Of a stretch of DNA of 64,000 nucleotides, positions 9,437 to 17,959 are shown one piece after another. The DNA comes from Mesorhizobium sp. LMG 17147 (lineage in GTDB: Bacteria > Pseudomonadota > Alphaproteobacteria > Rhizobiales > Rhizobiaceae): contig NZ_JANCTC010000003.1 of the NCBI RefSeq assembly GCF_024297145.1, positions 186,001 through 250,000 of the forward strand, given 5' to 3'. The notes beneath the pieces were generated by a model that saw nothing but the letters and a program-made list of their open reading frames with translations, made no database searches and was not told where the DNA came from. The position numbers and the translations under genes are program-made. Numbering within the stretch: the stretch's first letter is position 1; the number at the start of each line of letters is the position of its first letter.

Positions 9437-10363
9437 TCACTGCAGAAACGGCTCCAGCCTGCCGTCAACGAAGCCAACGGCACGCTCCACCACACCCTTG
9501 TCGGCGAGAATGCGGCGGTGGCCGAGCCCGTCGGCCCAGTACAGCCGCACATGATCTCCGGCGCGCGCGTAGAGCCTTGCATGATCGGCGGACACTTCGC
9601 GGTCGTCCGGCGCGTGGATCACCAGCGTCGGCAGTAGCGTGCTTGCCAGCTGGCGATCACCGGTAAACTCTTGCAACGGCCGGCCGGCGATACGCTCGAC
9701 CCGGTCGGCCATGGCGACCTGCGACCGCGAGCCGACATTCAGCATGCGACTGAAATCAGCAAAGATTGCCGGCAGGGAGCTCGGCGCAGCGATAAGCACC
9801 AGTCGCCCGGCCGCCAATCGCGGGATGTTCCTGATTGAACCGGCAACTGCATTGGCGGCAACGGCACCACCAAAGGAATGGCCGACGATCGCGGCAAACG
9901 GCCCAAACCATTCGCCGGCAACCCGTGCCGCATCGACCGCACTGACCAGGGTAAGCCGGCGGCCCTGCGACTGGCCGTGGCCCGGCAGGTCGAGCGAGAC
10001 GACCTTATAGCCAGCATCGCGATAGGCCTCGATCAGCGTGCGCATGTATTCGGTGCGCGAACGCCAACCATGGATGACGAGCACGGTGCCGGCAGTGTCC
10101 CTGCCGGGCTCGGGCCGGAATTCATGCACCATGACGCAGCCGGTTCTGGTCTTTAGCCGGTGATGTCGTGCCTGGGTCATGAAATCGGCGGCGCGATCGA
10201 TTGCGCGGCGCTCGCCTTCACTCAAGCTCTTCTCGTGCGGCGTGCGGCAGAACAGCTCGAATGCAGCGCGCCCGGTGAGTCGCGGTGCCACATGCTCAGT
10301 CACTCCGAACGTGCCGCGGATGACCTTCAGTCCAAATGATGCCATAGTGGCGATCCAATTCAT
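9437..10363 (-). CDS. Alpha/beta hydrolase
   Basis: A protein of about 308 residues with the alpha/beta-hydrolase order: oxyanion region VLVIHGWRSRTEYM, then VVSLDLPGHGQSQG, the nucleophile elbow GHSFGG, an Asp in IHAPDDREVSADHA, and the catalytic His in DGLGHRRIL. The family includes esterases and lipases; the substrate is unknown. Starts at 10381, 10363 or 10345 are possible and none has a clear SD. 10363 is chosen because the region just upstream is occupied by a palindromic operator. It is divergent from the MarR gene, and the two starts are about 30 bases apart, so this MarR probably controls it. Confidence 0.85.
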   Translation of the reverse strand: MNWIATMASFGLKVIRGTFGVTEHVAPRLTGRAAFELFCRTPHEKSLSEGERRAIDRAADFMTQARHHRLKTRTGCVMVHEFRPEPGRDTAGTVLVIHGWRSRTEYMRTLIEAYRDAGYKVVSLDLPGHGQSQGRRLTLVSAVDAARVAGEWFGPFAAIVGHSFGGAVAANAVAGSIRNIPRLAAGRLVLIAAPSSLPAIFADFSRMLNVGSRSQVAMADRVERIAGRPLQEFTGDRQLASTLLPTLVIHAPDDREVSADHARLYARAGDHVRLYWADGLGHRRILADKGVVERAVGFVDGRLEPFLQ

Positions 10364-10365
10364 TG

Positions 10366-10399
10366 GTTCAAGCATGAACATAATAGTTCAAACATGAAC
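10366..10399. promoter_or_regulatory. Twin MarR-type operator palindromes
   Basis: Two near-identical palindromes, GTTCAAGCATGAAC (10366-10379) and GTTCAAACATGAAC (10386-10399), both have arms GTTCA/TGAAC. Their centres are 20 bases apart, about two helical turns. They fill the space between the divergent alpha/beta hydrolase and marR genes, and the second contains the marR ATG (10394). Occupancy by a dimer would block transcription of both genes. The assignment to the adjacent MarR is inferred from position. Confidence 0.7.
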
Positions 10400-10846
10400 A
10401 TTAAGCAAGACCTGCCCTGGGACAACCCGCGCTTTCGCAACTGGGTGGCGGTGGCGCGCGCATGCCACGTGCTGGAACGCACCCTGGCGGTGAAGCTGGC
10501 GCCGCTCGACCTGAAGCCGGCGCAGCTCGACGTGCTGATGAACCTCTACCGTCATCCCGGCATGTCGCAGCACGACCTCGCTCGCCGGCTGCTGGTCGGT
10601 CGCTCCAACATCACCATGCTTTTGCCGCAGCTGGAGACGCGCGGCCTGCTGCGCCGCGAGGGCGACGAGAAGGACAAGCGCGTGCTGCGGCTGACGTTGA
10701 CCGAGGCCGGCGAGGCACTGCTGATGCAGGCGCTGAAGGTCCATATGGCGCTGATCGAGAAGGCGATGAGCCAGTCGACGCCGGAACAATGCGACATGAT
10801 CGGCGAACAGATGCGTAGGGTTGCCGAGGTTTTGAAGACCGCCTGA
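10394..10846 (+). CDS. MarR family transcriptional regulator
   Basis: A 150-residue winged-helix repressor. The core matches MarR: a DVLMNLYRHPGMSQHDLARR helix-turn-helix, recognition helix GRSNITMLLPQLETRGLL, and a wing with DKRVLRLTLTEAG. C-terminal helices for dimerisation follow. The start codon lies inside the second of two palindromes, which implies tight autoregulation. The neighbour on the other side of the palindromes is an alpha/beta hydrolase, a common MarR target, often with a small aromatic or lipophilic ligand as inducer. The ligand cannot be told from the sequence. Confidence 0.92.
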   Translation: MNIKQDLPWDNPRFRNWVAVARACHVLERTLAVKLAPLDLKPAQLDVLMNLYRHPGMSQHDLARRLLVGRSNITMLLPQLETRGLLRREGDEKDKRVLRLTLTEAGEALLMQALKVHMALIEKAMSQSTPEQCDMIGEQMRRVAEVLKTA

Positions 10847-10873
10847 CAGCCCAGCGCTCCACCAACAAGTGCT

Positions 10874-11485
10874 TCACCACATCGATTTTTTCGCGCGCTC
10901 CGGCCATTCCTTGTCGTAGACTTCGCCGTCTATGTTCTTGCGGCTGGTGATTTCCAGGATTTGGCCGGGAGTCGGCAGCGATCTCGGGTCGACATGCCTT
11001 GCCGGATTCCACAACTCCGACCGGTGGATGGCGCGGGCGCACTGGAAATAGACCGCATCGACCTCGATGACCGTCACCGAGCGCGCCGGCTTGCCTTCGA
11101 CTGCGAACGAGGCGCAGAGCGCGGTATCGATGGTGATGTGGGCGCGGCCATTGACGCGCAGCGTCGTGCCGGAACCCGGCACCAGGAACAGGAGCGCGAC
11201 GCGCGGATCGCGAAGGATGTTCCTTAGCGAATCGGCACGGTTGTTGCCGCGCCGGTCCGGCATCATCACCGTTTTCGGATCGTGGATGCGGACGAAGCCG
11301 GCGAGATCGCCGCGCGGCGAGCAGTCCAGCCCTTCAGGCCCGCAGGTTGCGAGCACGGCGAACGGCGAAGCCTCGATGATAGCTGCGTATTCGGGAATCA
11401 GCTGATCGAGTTCTTTGACCACCGACGCCTCGCCAGGCAGGCCATAGAGCGTTTCGAGCTGTTCGACGCTGGTGATCATGGACAT
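10874..11485 (-). CDS. Pyridoxamine 5'-phosphate oxidase-like flavoprotein
   Basis: A 203-residue split-barrel protein resembling the FMN-dependent PPOX family often annotated as MSMEG_1061-type. The N-terminal helix (SVEQLETLYGLPGEASVVKE) and the following FAVLATCGPEGLDCSPRGD and MMPDRRGNNRADSLRNIL segments are characteristic. The latter is the flavin phosphate region. The ending with a C-terminal lysine-rich tail is also usual. The start at 11485 has a GGAG SD eight bases upstream. The physiological substrate is unknown. Convergent with marR and probably monocistronic. Confidence 0.85.
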   Translation of the reverse strand: MSMITSVEQLETLYGLPGEASVVKELDQLIPEYAAIIEASPFAVLATCGPEGLDCSPRGDLAGFVRIHDPKTVMMPDRRGNNRADSLRNILRDPRVALLFLVPGSGTTLRVNGRAHITIDTALCASFAVEGKPARSVTVIEVDAVYFQCARAIHRSELWNPARHVDPRSLPTPGQILEITSRKNIDGEVYDKEWPERAKKSMW

Positions 11486-11646
11486 GTTTTCGTCTCCAAA
11501 GCTTTGCCGGCGCTACTCCAGATGCATGACGTTTTCACGACATCGTGCCCGCTTGCCGGTCATCAGGAAACGGGTGTCGAGGCAACGCGAAGAAGGGCAA
11601 ACCGCTTTCACCTACACAATCGCACCGACGGATACGGAGACCGAAA

Positions 11647-12075
11647 ATGGATAAACCGCTCGACCGGCGACGCACCGCCATGGAACTTATTGAAAACATG
11701 TTCAATGTTGAAATGCGTTTCCTGCAATCAGGGTCGGAAAGCCTCGATGTGCTTGCCAGCGCATTCCATGCCGAGATTGTGGTGCATGAGCCGCAGTCCC
11801 TGCCCTATGCCGGTGACTGGAATGGCCTCGACGGCGTTGGCGCTCTTTTCCGCAACATGCGGGAAATCTGGAGCGACGTGGCGGTGGAGGATCTTCAAAC
11901 CGCCCAGAACGATAACGTGGTGTTCATGAGCTGCATGCTTTCGCTGACGTCGCGAGCCACTGGTGCAACAATCATACAGCCGTTTGCCGAAGTCTTGCGC
12001 TTCAAGGATGACCGACTGATCGAAGGCACGCCGTTTTACTATGACACCGGCGAGATACTGGCGATCCTGCGCTGA
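11647..12075 (+). CDS. NTF2-like/SnoaL-fold protein
   Basis: A 142-residue protein starting MDKPLDRRRTAMELIENMF. The composition and layout (an N-terminal helix, a DVLASAFHAEIVVHEPQSLP strand, and a closing LRFKDDRLIEGTPFYYDT) fit the NTF2-like cone fold used by SnoaL-type and ketosteroid-isomerase-like proteins. The C-terminal pattern 'FKDDRLIEGTPFYYDTGEI' is typical of small nuclear-transport-factor-2-family proteins of unknown function. The ATG at 11647 is preferred over upstream in-frame starts, which read through a different composition. Transcribed divergently from the PPOX gene, with about 160 bases between the two starts. Confidence 0.7.
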   Translation: MDKPLDRRRTAMELIENMFNVEMRFLQSGSESLDVLASAFHAEIVVHEPQSLPYAGDWNGLDGVGALFRNMREIWSDVAVEDLQTAQNDNVVFMSCMLSLTSRATGATIIQPFAEVLRFKDDRLIEGTPFYYDTGEILAILR

Positions 12076-12092
12076 GCATACCGCGAAACCAT

Positions 12093-12446
12093 TCAGCGGT
12101 CGCGGCTCAGCCCCTTCTCTTCCAGCTCGGCGAGATAGGCGGCCCAGCGTGCGTCCTTCTCATGACCCAGCGTATGCAGGTAGTTCCAGGTGAAGATACC
12201 GGTGTCGTGGAAATCGTCGAAGGTGATGCGCACGGCATAGTTGCCGACCGGCTCGATCTTCAGGATCGCCACATTGCGCTTGCCGGGAACGGTGACGCGC
12301 TGTTCGGGCGAATGGCCCTGCACCTCGGCCGATGGCGAGGCGACCCGCAGAAGCTCGGCCGGCAACTCGAACGGCTGACGGCCCGGAAAGGTCACGGAAA
12401 GCAGCTTGCGATCTTTCGAGACCCTGAGTTCCTTCGGCGCTGTCAT
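12093..12446 (-). CDS. DUF971 domain-containing protein
   Basis: A 117-residue protein made almost entirely of the DUF971 domain, which also forms the N-terminus of gamma-butyrobetaine hydroxylases. Diagnostic pieces are LRVSKDRKLLSVTFPG near the start, FELPAELLRVASPSAEVQGH, and NYAVRITFDDFHDTGIFTW near the end. The terminal LHTLGHEKDARWAAYLAEL also fits. Stand-alone DUF971 proteins are often encoded near iron-sulfur or molybdenum cofactor genes; here moaA lies 200 bases away on the other strand. The molecular role is not established. Confidence 0.88.
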   Translation of the reverse strand: MTAPKELRVSKDRKLLSVTFPGRQPFELPAELLRVASPSAEVQGHSPEQRVTVPGKRNVAILKIEPVGNYAVRITFDDFHDTGIFTWNYLHTLGHEKDARWAAYLAELEEKGLSRDR

Positions 12447-12645
12447 GGTGGTGGATCCTGCGGAGAACCGCCCTTCCCTACGCCGCTTCGTATCGAGGGA
12501 AAAGGCCGCATCGAAAGTTCCGACATGATCTGTCGGCGTCGGAATGTTACCGAAGATCGCGAGCTGATATCTTGAATGGCAAGTTGGCTCGTATCACATA
12601 GCCATATATAACGAAGCCGTTCACGGCCACGGGAAGCGCATAAGC

Positions 12646-13641
12646 ATGGATATGATCGATCCTTTCGGTCGCACGATCACCTACCTGCGCGTGTCGGTCA
12701 CCGACCGCTGCGATTTCCGCTGCACTTATTGCATGGCCGAGGACATGACGTTCCTGCCCAAAAAGGACCTGCTGTCGCTGGAAGAGCTCGACCGGCTCTG
12801 CACGGTCTTCATCGAAAAGGGCGTGCGCAAGCTCCGCCTCACCGGCGGTGAGCCGCTGGTACGCAAGAACATCATGCATCTTGTGCGCCAGCTTTCCCGG
12901 CATCTCGAGAGCGGCGCGCTGGAAGAGCTGACGCTGACCACCAATGGATCGCAGCTTTCCCGCTTTGCCGCCGAGCTCGCCGACTGCGGCGTCAAACGCA
13001 TTAACGTCTCGCTCGATACTCTCGACGCCGACAAATTTCGACAGATCACCCGCTGGGGCAATCTGGACAAGGTCATGGATGGCATCGACGCCGCGCAGGC
13101 GGCCGGGCTGAAGGTAAAGCTCAACGCTGTGGCGTTGAAGGACTTCAATGACGCCGAATTGCCGGACATGCTACGCTGGGCGCATGGCCGCGGCATGGAT
13201 CTGACGGTCATCGAAACCATGCCGATGGGCGAGATCGATGCCGACCGCACCGATCAGTATTTGCCGCTGTCGCTGCTGCGTGCAGCACTCGAGCGCCAAT
13301 TCACGCTGAGCGATATTCCCTACAAGACCGGTGGCCCGGCCCGCTACGTCCATGTCGCCGAGACCGGCGGGCGGCTGGGCTTCATCACGCCGATGACGCA
13401 TAATTTCTGCGAAAGCTGCAACCGGGTCCGGCTGACCTGTACCGGCACCCTTTACATGTGCCTCGGCCAGGAAGATGCCGCAGACCTGCGCGCGCCACTG
13501 CGTGCGTCGGAAGGCAACGAGCTGGTCGCCGATGCCATCGACGACGCAATCGACCGCAAGCCCAAAGGCCATGACTTCATCATCGATCGCCGCACCAACC
13601 GTCCGTCGGTGTCGCGGCATATGAGCGTCACCGGCGGCTGA
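12646..13641 (+). CDS. moaA: GTP 3',8-cyclase MoaA
   Basis: A 331-residue radical-SAM enzyme for the first step of molybdenum cofactor synthesis, acting on GTP. The N-terminal [4Fe-4S] motif is Cys22-X3-Cys26-X2-Cys29 in [22 protein letters not shown] is the SAM-binding GGEP loop. The second cluster is bound by Cys255, Cys258 and Cys272 ([10 protein letters not shown]...YMCLG). The C-terminus ends in Gly-Gly, as needed for activity. Length is normal. mobA and mobB follow about 3 kb downstream on the same strand, with unrelated exported protein genes between. Confidence 0.97.
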   Translation: MDMIDPFGRTITYLRVSVTDRCDFRCTYCMAEDMTFLPKKDLLSLEELDRLCTVFIEKGVRKLRLTGGEPLVRKNIMHLVRQLSRHLESGALEELTLTTNGSQLSRFAAELADCGVKRINVSLDTLDADKFRQITRWGNLDKVMDGIDAAQAAGLKVKLNAVALKDFNDAELPDMLRWAHGRGMDLTVIETMPMGEIDADRTDQYLPLSLLRAALERQFTLSDIPYKTGGPARYVHVAETGGRLGFITPMTHNFCESCNRVRLTCTGTLYMCLGQEDAADLRAPLRASEGNELVADAIDDAIDRKPKGHDFIIDRRTNRPSVSRHMSVTGG

Positions 13642-13696
13642 TTTTTAGCCGATTTCGTGCAAGAACAATCGCCTTGGTATCAGCGCGAGGCAAGGC

Positions 13697-14170
13697 GTGC
13701 AGCGGTTTCTTGTAGTCCTGACGTTTTTCGGAGTGATGGCGGGGACCGTCGCAGTTGCCGCGTCATTTACCTATACGAACGAGCGCTTCGGTACCGTCTG
13801 CACCTTTCCGGATGAAATCTTCACTCTTCGCCAGCCTGAGCCGGATAATGGTGATGGACAACAGTGGCTCACTGCTGATGGCGCCAGCCTGATCTGTTCA
13901 GGCATTCTCAATGTCGATGATGACACCCCGACAGCCTTCGTCTCCGCCGAAAGGGCCAGCAAGGAACCTGGCTACAGGATCACCTACAGCAAGACCGGCA
14001 AGGACTGGGCGGTGCTGTCGGGCATCAAAGGCGGGAACATCTTCTACGAACGCCGCCTGTTCGGAAAAGACGGTGTCATCCGCACGGTCTGGATCGACTA
14101 CCCGCGAGCCCTGAAATCGAAATACGACCCGCTCATCGATGCGATCGCCGGTAGCCTCAAGGGACCGTGA
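13697..14170 (+). CDS. Exported protein of unknown function
   Basis: A 157-residue protein starting at a GTG (13697), with a signal peptide (VQRFLVVLTFFGVMAGTVAVAA). The mature domain begins SFTYTNERFGTVCTFPDEIF and has two cysteines (in TVCTFP and LICSG) that could form a disulfide. The middle has TAFVSAERASKEPGYRITYSK, and the end reads YPRALKSKYDPLIDAIAGSL. This layout matches uncharacterised periplasmic proteins of rhizobia that I cannot name further. It lies 55 bases after moaA on the same strand and could be cotranscribed. No function is implied by that. Confidence 0.65.
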   Translation: MQRFLVVLTFFGVMAGTVAVAASFTYTNERFGTVCTFPDEIFTLRQPEPDNGDGQQWLTADGASLICSGILNVDDDTPTAFVSAERASKEPGYRITYSKTGKDWAVLSGIKGGNIFYERRLFGKDGVIRTVWIDYPRALKSKYDPLIDAIAGSLKGP

Positions 14171-14221
14171 GCATCCGGCAACGTCAGAACTTATTCGCAG
14201 CCTATTGTTTTTGCTTGCGAG

Positions 14222-14887
14222 TCACGGTTGTTGGCGCGTGTAGTCGTATCGTACGGCAAGCCATTGTTTGCCGCTGCCATTGGCCTGGAGGAAGTGTTGC
14301 TCGGCCACTTCGTGATTGTCGCCGTCCCTGGAAATGATGAAATCGGAGGCCGTGAATCGCCCTTCGACCTCGGGCCCGAAGCCGACGAAACCAAGCGGCT
14401 CGAAAAGCAGTGAAATCTTGCCGTCCTCCTCGCCACCAAAACTCCAGGCGGGCATGATCCCTGCCGGGAAACGGGTGTCCATGGAGACATACTTCCAGCG
14501 GCCCTCCACCCGGTCATGGCTCAAATAGGCTATCCGCTGGAAGTCCGGGATTTTCGACCCGGGCGCCGGGCGCATCACCTCCTGCATGAAGGGGCCGATC
14601 ATCGTACGTTCGGCCACCAGCCCGGTCATCACGATCGGCTGCGCACCGGGGGTTGGCCAGATCGTGTTGACGACGTTCCATTTCCCGATGCGGCGAGCGA
14701 GCTCATTCGCTTCGTGACCCGGCGTGGACATCCGTTCGACTGCCGACGCCGAAGCGCCGTTCTCGGCCAACGCAGGCGCTATCGCCATGAAGATGACCGC
14801 CAGTGCAGAAGAGAACCGGAAAGCCGACGAAACGTGCCGCCTGCTGCCTGTGCCAAGCCTGGCCGCATTGCCTCGTGCATTCGTCAT
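14222..14887 (-). CDS. Exported DUF1579-like protein
   Basis: A 221-residue protein. A long basic N-terminus is followed by a hydrophobic signal segment (FRFSSALAVIFMAIAPALAE). The mature part has the layout of DUF1579-type proteins: a lead ELARRIGKWNVVNTIWPTPG, then TGLVAERTMIGPFMQEVMRP, FQRIAYLSHDRVEGRWKYVS, and a C-terminal WLAVRYDYTRQ. These are beta-barrel-like proteins of unknown role. The first ATG gives a longer than usual signal n-region, so the true start may be somewhat downstream. Convergent with the exported-protein gene ending at 14170. Confidence 0.65.
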   Translation of the reverse strand: MTNARGNAARLGTGSRRHVSSAFRFSSALAVIFMAIAPALAENGASASAVERMSTPGHEANELARRIGKWNVVNTIWPTPGAQPIVMTGLVAERTMIGPFMQEVMRPAPGSKIPDFQRIAYLSHDRVEGRWKYVSMDTRFPAGIMPAWSFGGEEDGKISLLFEPLGFVGFGPEVEGRFTASDFIISRDGDNHEVAEQHFLQANGSGKQWLAVRYDYTRQQP

Positions 14888-15145
14888 GGACCACCTCCCC
14901 GGACAAGATCAGAGGCCTACAATGACCAATTTGGCGACTCTTGCCGAGCAAATTGATCTCGTCGAGAATTTTCCTCGAGCGGCAGTGTGATCGATTTGCT
15001 ATCCGAACCGAACCTTTAAAAGGGCACCTTTCGGGGTCACACCCAGAAAAGGTCTTGTCCGCAAACGGTCACCGGATTTACCGCAAGCCCATTCGAGCCT
15101 AACCTCTGCTCTGGAGCGGTTCTTCGCCCAGTGGGGGAATACGAT

Positions 15146-15502
15146 ATGCGCAAACTCATTCTTTCTCTTGCATTGCTCAGCCTCGCGGCCCTGCCCGCGG
15201 CGGCCCAGTCGATCGGCGGCACCTATGCCGTGGCCGGCACCAATTTCGATGGATCGTCCTATGGTGGCAACGCGACGATCACGCTGACCAGCGAGACGAC
15301 CTGCACGATCCATTGGGAGACGGGCGGCTCGTCCTCGGACGGCATCTGCATGCGCAACGACGATGCCTTCTCCGCCGGTTATGTCATGGGCAAGGCGGTC
15401 GGTCTTGTCGTCTACAAGGTGCAGGACGACGGCTCGCTGCGTGGCCTGTGGACGATTGCCGGTAAGGAAGGCAACGGCACCGAGGTACTGACGTCCAAAT
15501 AA
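15146..15502 (+). CDS. Small exported protein, beta-rich
   Basis: A 118-residue protein with a clear signal peptide (MRKLILSLALLSLAALPAAAQ). The mature part (SIGGTYAVAGTNFDGSSYGG, TITLTSETTCTIHWETGG, IAGKEGNGTEVLTSK) looks like a small lipocalin-like or avidin-like beta sheet domain. It matches small rhizobial periplasmic proteins without a named function. Two cysteines (in TTCTIHW and DGICMR) may pair. The ATG at 15146 is chosen because it begins the signal peptide; an earlier in-frame start adds five residues. Confidence 0.7.
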   Translation: MRKLILSLALLSLAALPAAAQSIGGTYAVAGTNFDGSSYGGNATITLTSETTCTIHWETGGSSSDGICMRNDDAFSAGYVMGKAVGLVVYKVQDDGSLRGLWTIAGKEGNGTEVLTSK

Positions 15503-15625
15503 GCCCTGCCGCTCTTGCGCGACAGATGTTACGGGCCATAGAAAGGCTGTGGCCCAGCCCCTTGACGTTGCTGTTTTGCGGGTGCCTGCTAGACGCTTGC
15601 TGCAGGAGTCACCCGGTAATCTGCC

Positions 15626-16546
15626 TTGCCTCTTTCGCCAAACCTGCGCGGCGCGTTGTTCATGATGGTGGCCATGGCTGGTTTCACCCTCAACGACGCT
15701 ATCACGAAATTCTCGTCGCAATCGATGAACATGGCGCAGGTCATGCTGATCCGCGGCGCCTTCGCTTCGCTTTTCGTTGGCCTGCTTGCGTGGCAACGCG
15801 GCGCGCTTGCCCGGCCAGGCTCGATGCTGCAGCCAACCGTTGCGCTGCGCGTTGCCAGCGAGGCCGGCGCCACGGTGTCGTTCCTGGTTGCTCTGGCGCA
15901 TCTTCCGATCGCCAATGTCTCCGCCGTGCTGCAGGCGCTGCCGCTGGCGGTGACGATGGGCGCAGCGCTTGTGTTCAACGAGGGCGTCGGCTGGCGGCGC
16001 TGGCTGGCTATTGCCGTCGGTTTTGCCGGCGTGCTGATCATCGTGCGGCCGGGCTTCGAAGGGTTCAGCGTCTTTTCTCTGCTGGCGCTGGCCAGCGTGG
16101 CATGCTGTGCGGTGCGCGATCTCGCCACCAAGCGGATACCGCAGGCAATTCCGACATTGCTGGTGTCGAGCGCCACCGCCCTTGCCATGACGTTTCTGGG
16201 CGCGGCATTGCTTTCACCGATGGGCGGTTGGACACCGATGACAGGACAAAGCACGGCGTTTCTGGCGCTGGCGGCAGTGCTCGTGCTCATCGGCTACCAC
16301 TTCATCATCACGGCGATGCGGGTGGGCGATATCTCCTTCATCGCGCCGTTCCGCTACACCGCCCTGCTCTGGTCGATCCTGCTTGGCTTCACGATCTTCG
16401 GCGATGTCCCGGATCTGCCGATGATCATCGGTGCCACGATCATCATCGCCTCAGGCCTCTATGCACTCTATCGCGAACGGATCGTCGGCCGGCGAAAAAC
16501 AGCCGCCGAAAGCATTGGACCGGACATGGCGCCGGACGGCATATAG
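15626..16546 (+). CDS. DMT-family (EamA) transporter
   Basis: A 306-residue inner-membrane protein with ten predicted helices arranged as two EamA repeats (about residues 5-140 and 150-290). The start reads MPLSPNLRGALFMMVAMAGFTLNDAITKF, the usual position of the first helix. The first repeat ends with VLIIVRPGFEGF and the second with MIIGATIIIASGLYALYRER. These are hallmarks of RarD/RhaT/EamA-type drug/metabolite exporters. The substrate cannot be deduced. It precedes mobA by 65 bases on the same strand. Confidence 0.92.
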   Translation: MPLSPNLRGALFMMVAMAGFTLNDAITKFSSQSMNMAQVMLIRGAFASLFVGLLAWQRGALARPGSMLQPTVALRVASEAGATVSFLVALAHLPIANVSAVLQALPLAVTMGAALVFNEGVGWRRWLAIAVGFAGVLIIVRPGFEGFSVFSLLALASVACCAVRDLATKRIPQAIPTLLVSSATALAMTFLGAALLSPMGGWTPMTGQSTAFLALAAVLVLIGYHFIITAMRVGDISFIAPFRYTALLWSILLGFTIFGDVPDLPMIIGATIIIASGLYALYRERIVGRRKTAAESIGPDMAPDGI

Positions 16547-16611
16547 GGTGACTGTCGACGACTGTCCGATTTGAAAACGGGATTTTGGTCATTGGGTCTA
16601 GGCAGCAAACG

Positions 16612-17241
16612 ATGGGCCGACATATCGCAGGGATCATTCTGGCCGGCGGCCGCTCGAGCCGGATGGGTGGCGGCGACAAGACCCTGCTTGCGCTTGGCGA
16701 CGGCACCCTGCTCGACCGTGTCGTTTCGCGCCTTGGCCCGCAGGTCGGCCCGCTTGCGCTAAACGCCAATGGCGATCCGACACGGTTTGCCGCGACGGGG
16801 CTTCCGGTGCTTGCCGACACCGTCAAAGGTTATGCCGGGCCGCTTGCCGGGATACTGACCGGCCTCGAATGGGCTTCCGACACGGCCTGCCAGGCGCTGG
16901 TCACGGCTGCCGGCGATACGCCTTTCCTGCCCAAGGACATGGTCGAGCGGCTGCTCGCGGCAGCCTGTGCGCGCCCGGGCTCTATCGCGGTCTCCTGTTC
17001 CGGCGGAAAACGGCATCCGACCTTTGCACTGTGGCCGCTAGGGTTAGATCAGGCCTTGCGACAATTTCTCGTCGAGGAAGACAACCGGCGCGTTGCGGCG
17101 TTCATCGACCGGCACGGTTTTGTCGAGGTGGAATTTCCCATCCTGAAATCCGGCGGAGCCGAGATCGATCCGTTCTTCAACATCAACACTCCCGACGACC
17201 TTGCCCAGGCCGCGCATCTGTTGCAGAGCATCGAGCGATGA
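16612..17241 (+). CDS. mobA: Molybdenum cofactor guanylyltransferase MobA
   Basis: A 209-residue nucleotidyltransferase that attaches GMP to molybdopterin to give the MGD cofactor. The diagnostic N-terminal loop is AGIILAGGRSSRMGGGDKT, with the catalytic Lys. LNANGDPTRF, PVLADTVKGYAGPLAGILTG and the Asp in AAGDTPFLP for Mg2+ binding follow. The start ATG at 16612 (MGRHIAG) puts the loop at the N-terminus; an upstream in-frame TTG is less likely. It overlaps mobB by four bases (ATGA), so the two are translationally coupled. Confidence 0.95.
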   Translation: MGRHIAGIILAGGRSSRMGGGDKTLLALGDGTLLDRVVSRLGPQVGPLALNANGDPTRFAATGLPVLADTVKGYAGPLAGILTGLEWASDTACQALVTAAGDTPFLPKDMVERLLAAACARPGSIAVSCSGGKRHPTFALWPLGLDQALRQFLVEEDNRRVAAFIDRHGFVEVEFPILKSGGAEIDPFFNINTPDDLAQAAHLLQSIER

Positions 17242-17747
17242 AAAGACGTATCTTTGGCATTACCGGCTGGAAGAACTCCGGCAAGACGACGTTGACCGAA
17301 AAGCTGGTGGCCGAGCTCGTCCGGCGCGGCTGGAAAGTGTCGACGGTAAAACACGCCCATCATGATTTCGACATCGACAAACCCGGAGCGGACAGCTTTC
17401 GCCACCGGCAGGCGGGAGCGATGGAGGTCGCGGTCGTGTCGGGCAGGCGCTGGGCGCTGATGCACGAATTGCGCGACGAGGACGAGCCGACGCTGGACGC
17501 GATCCTGTCACGGCTGGCACCCTCCGATATCGTGCTGGTCGAGGGTTACAAGCGCGAGGCGCACAAGAAAATCGAGACGCGACGGCTCGAGGCCAAGGAC
17601 CGGACACCGCTCTCTGCAGCCGATCCACACATTGTCGCCATCGCCTCCGACTTCCACATTGTCGGCGAAGACCTGCCGGCCTTCGATCTCGACGACACGA
17701 ATTCGATAGCTGACTTCATCGAGCGCGCCACCGGCCTGACGCGCTGA
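17238..17747 (+). CDS. mobB: Molybdopterin-guanine dinucleotide synthesis protein MobB
   Basis: A 169-residue GTP-binding protein. The P-loop is GITGWKNSGKTTLTEKL at the N-terminus. VSTVKHAHHDFDIDKPGADS and FRHRQAGA follow, both typical of MobB. The IVLVEGYKREAHKKIE segment is the conserved VEGFK-like motif. The protein assists MobA in MGD formation and is often dispensable. The ATG lies within the mobA stop (ATGA overlap). The end of this gene precedes the amino acid ABC operon by about 200 bases. Confidence 0.94.
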   Translation: MKRRIFGITGWKNSGKTTLTEKLVAELVRRGWKVSTVKHAHHDFDIDKPGADSFRHRQAGAMEVAVVSGRRWALMHELRDEDEPTLDAILSRLAPSDIVLVEGYKREAHKKIETRRLEAKDRTPLSAADPHIVAIASDFHIVGEDLPAFDLDDTNSIADFIERATGLTR

Positions 17748-17959
17748 GATCGCGGCCGCAGGGGGTTCCGGCCACTTTCTCTCCATTTAGGCGTTTGACC
17801 CAGCGTCACCGTTTTCTGAACATGACCTTCCCTCAAGCGACGGTTTTTGCAGTTGCTTTTTCTTGGGAAACAATGGGAGTATCGCGCCAGCGGGCGGTCA
17901 AAAGCACCGCCCACAGAGCCGTTCGGGAACGACGGCCGGGACCAACAGAGAGGACCATT

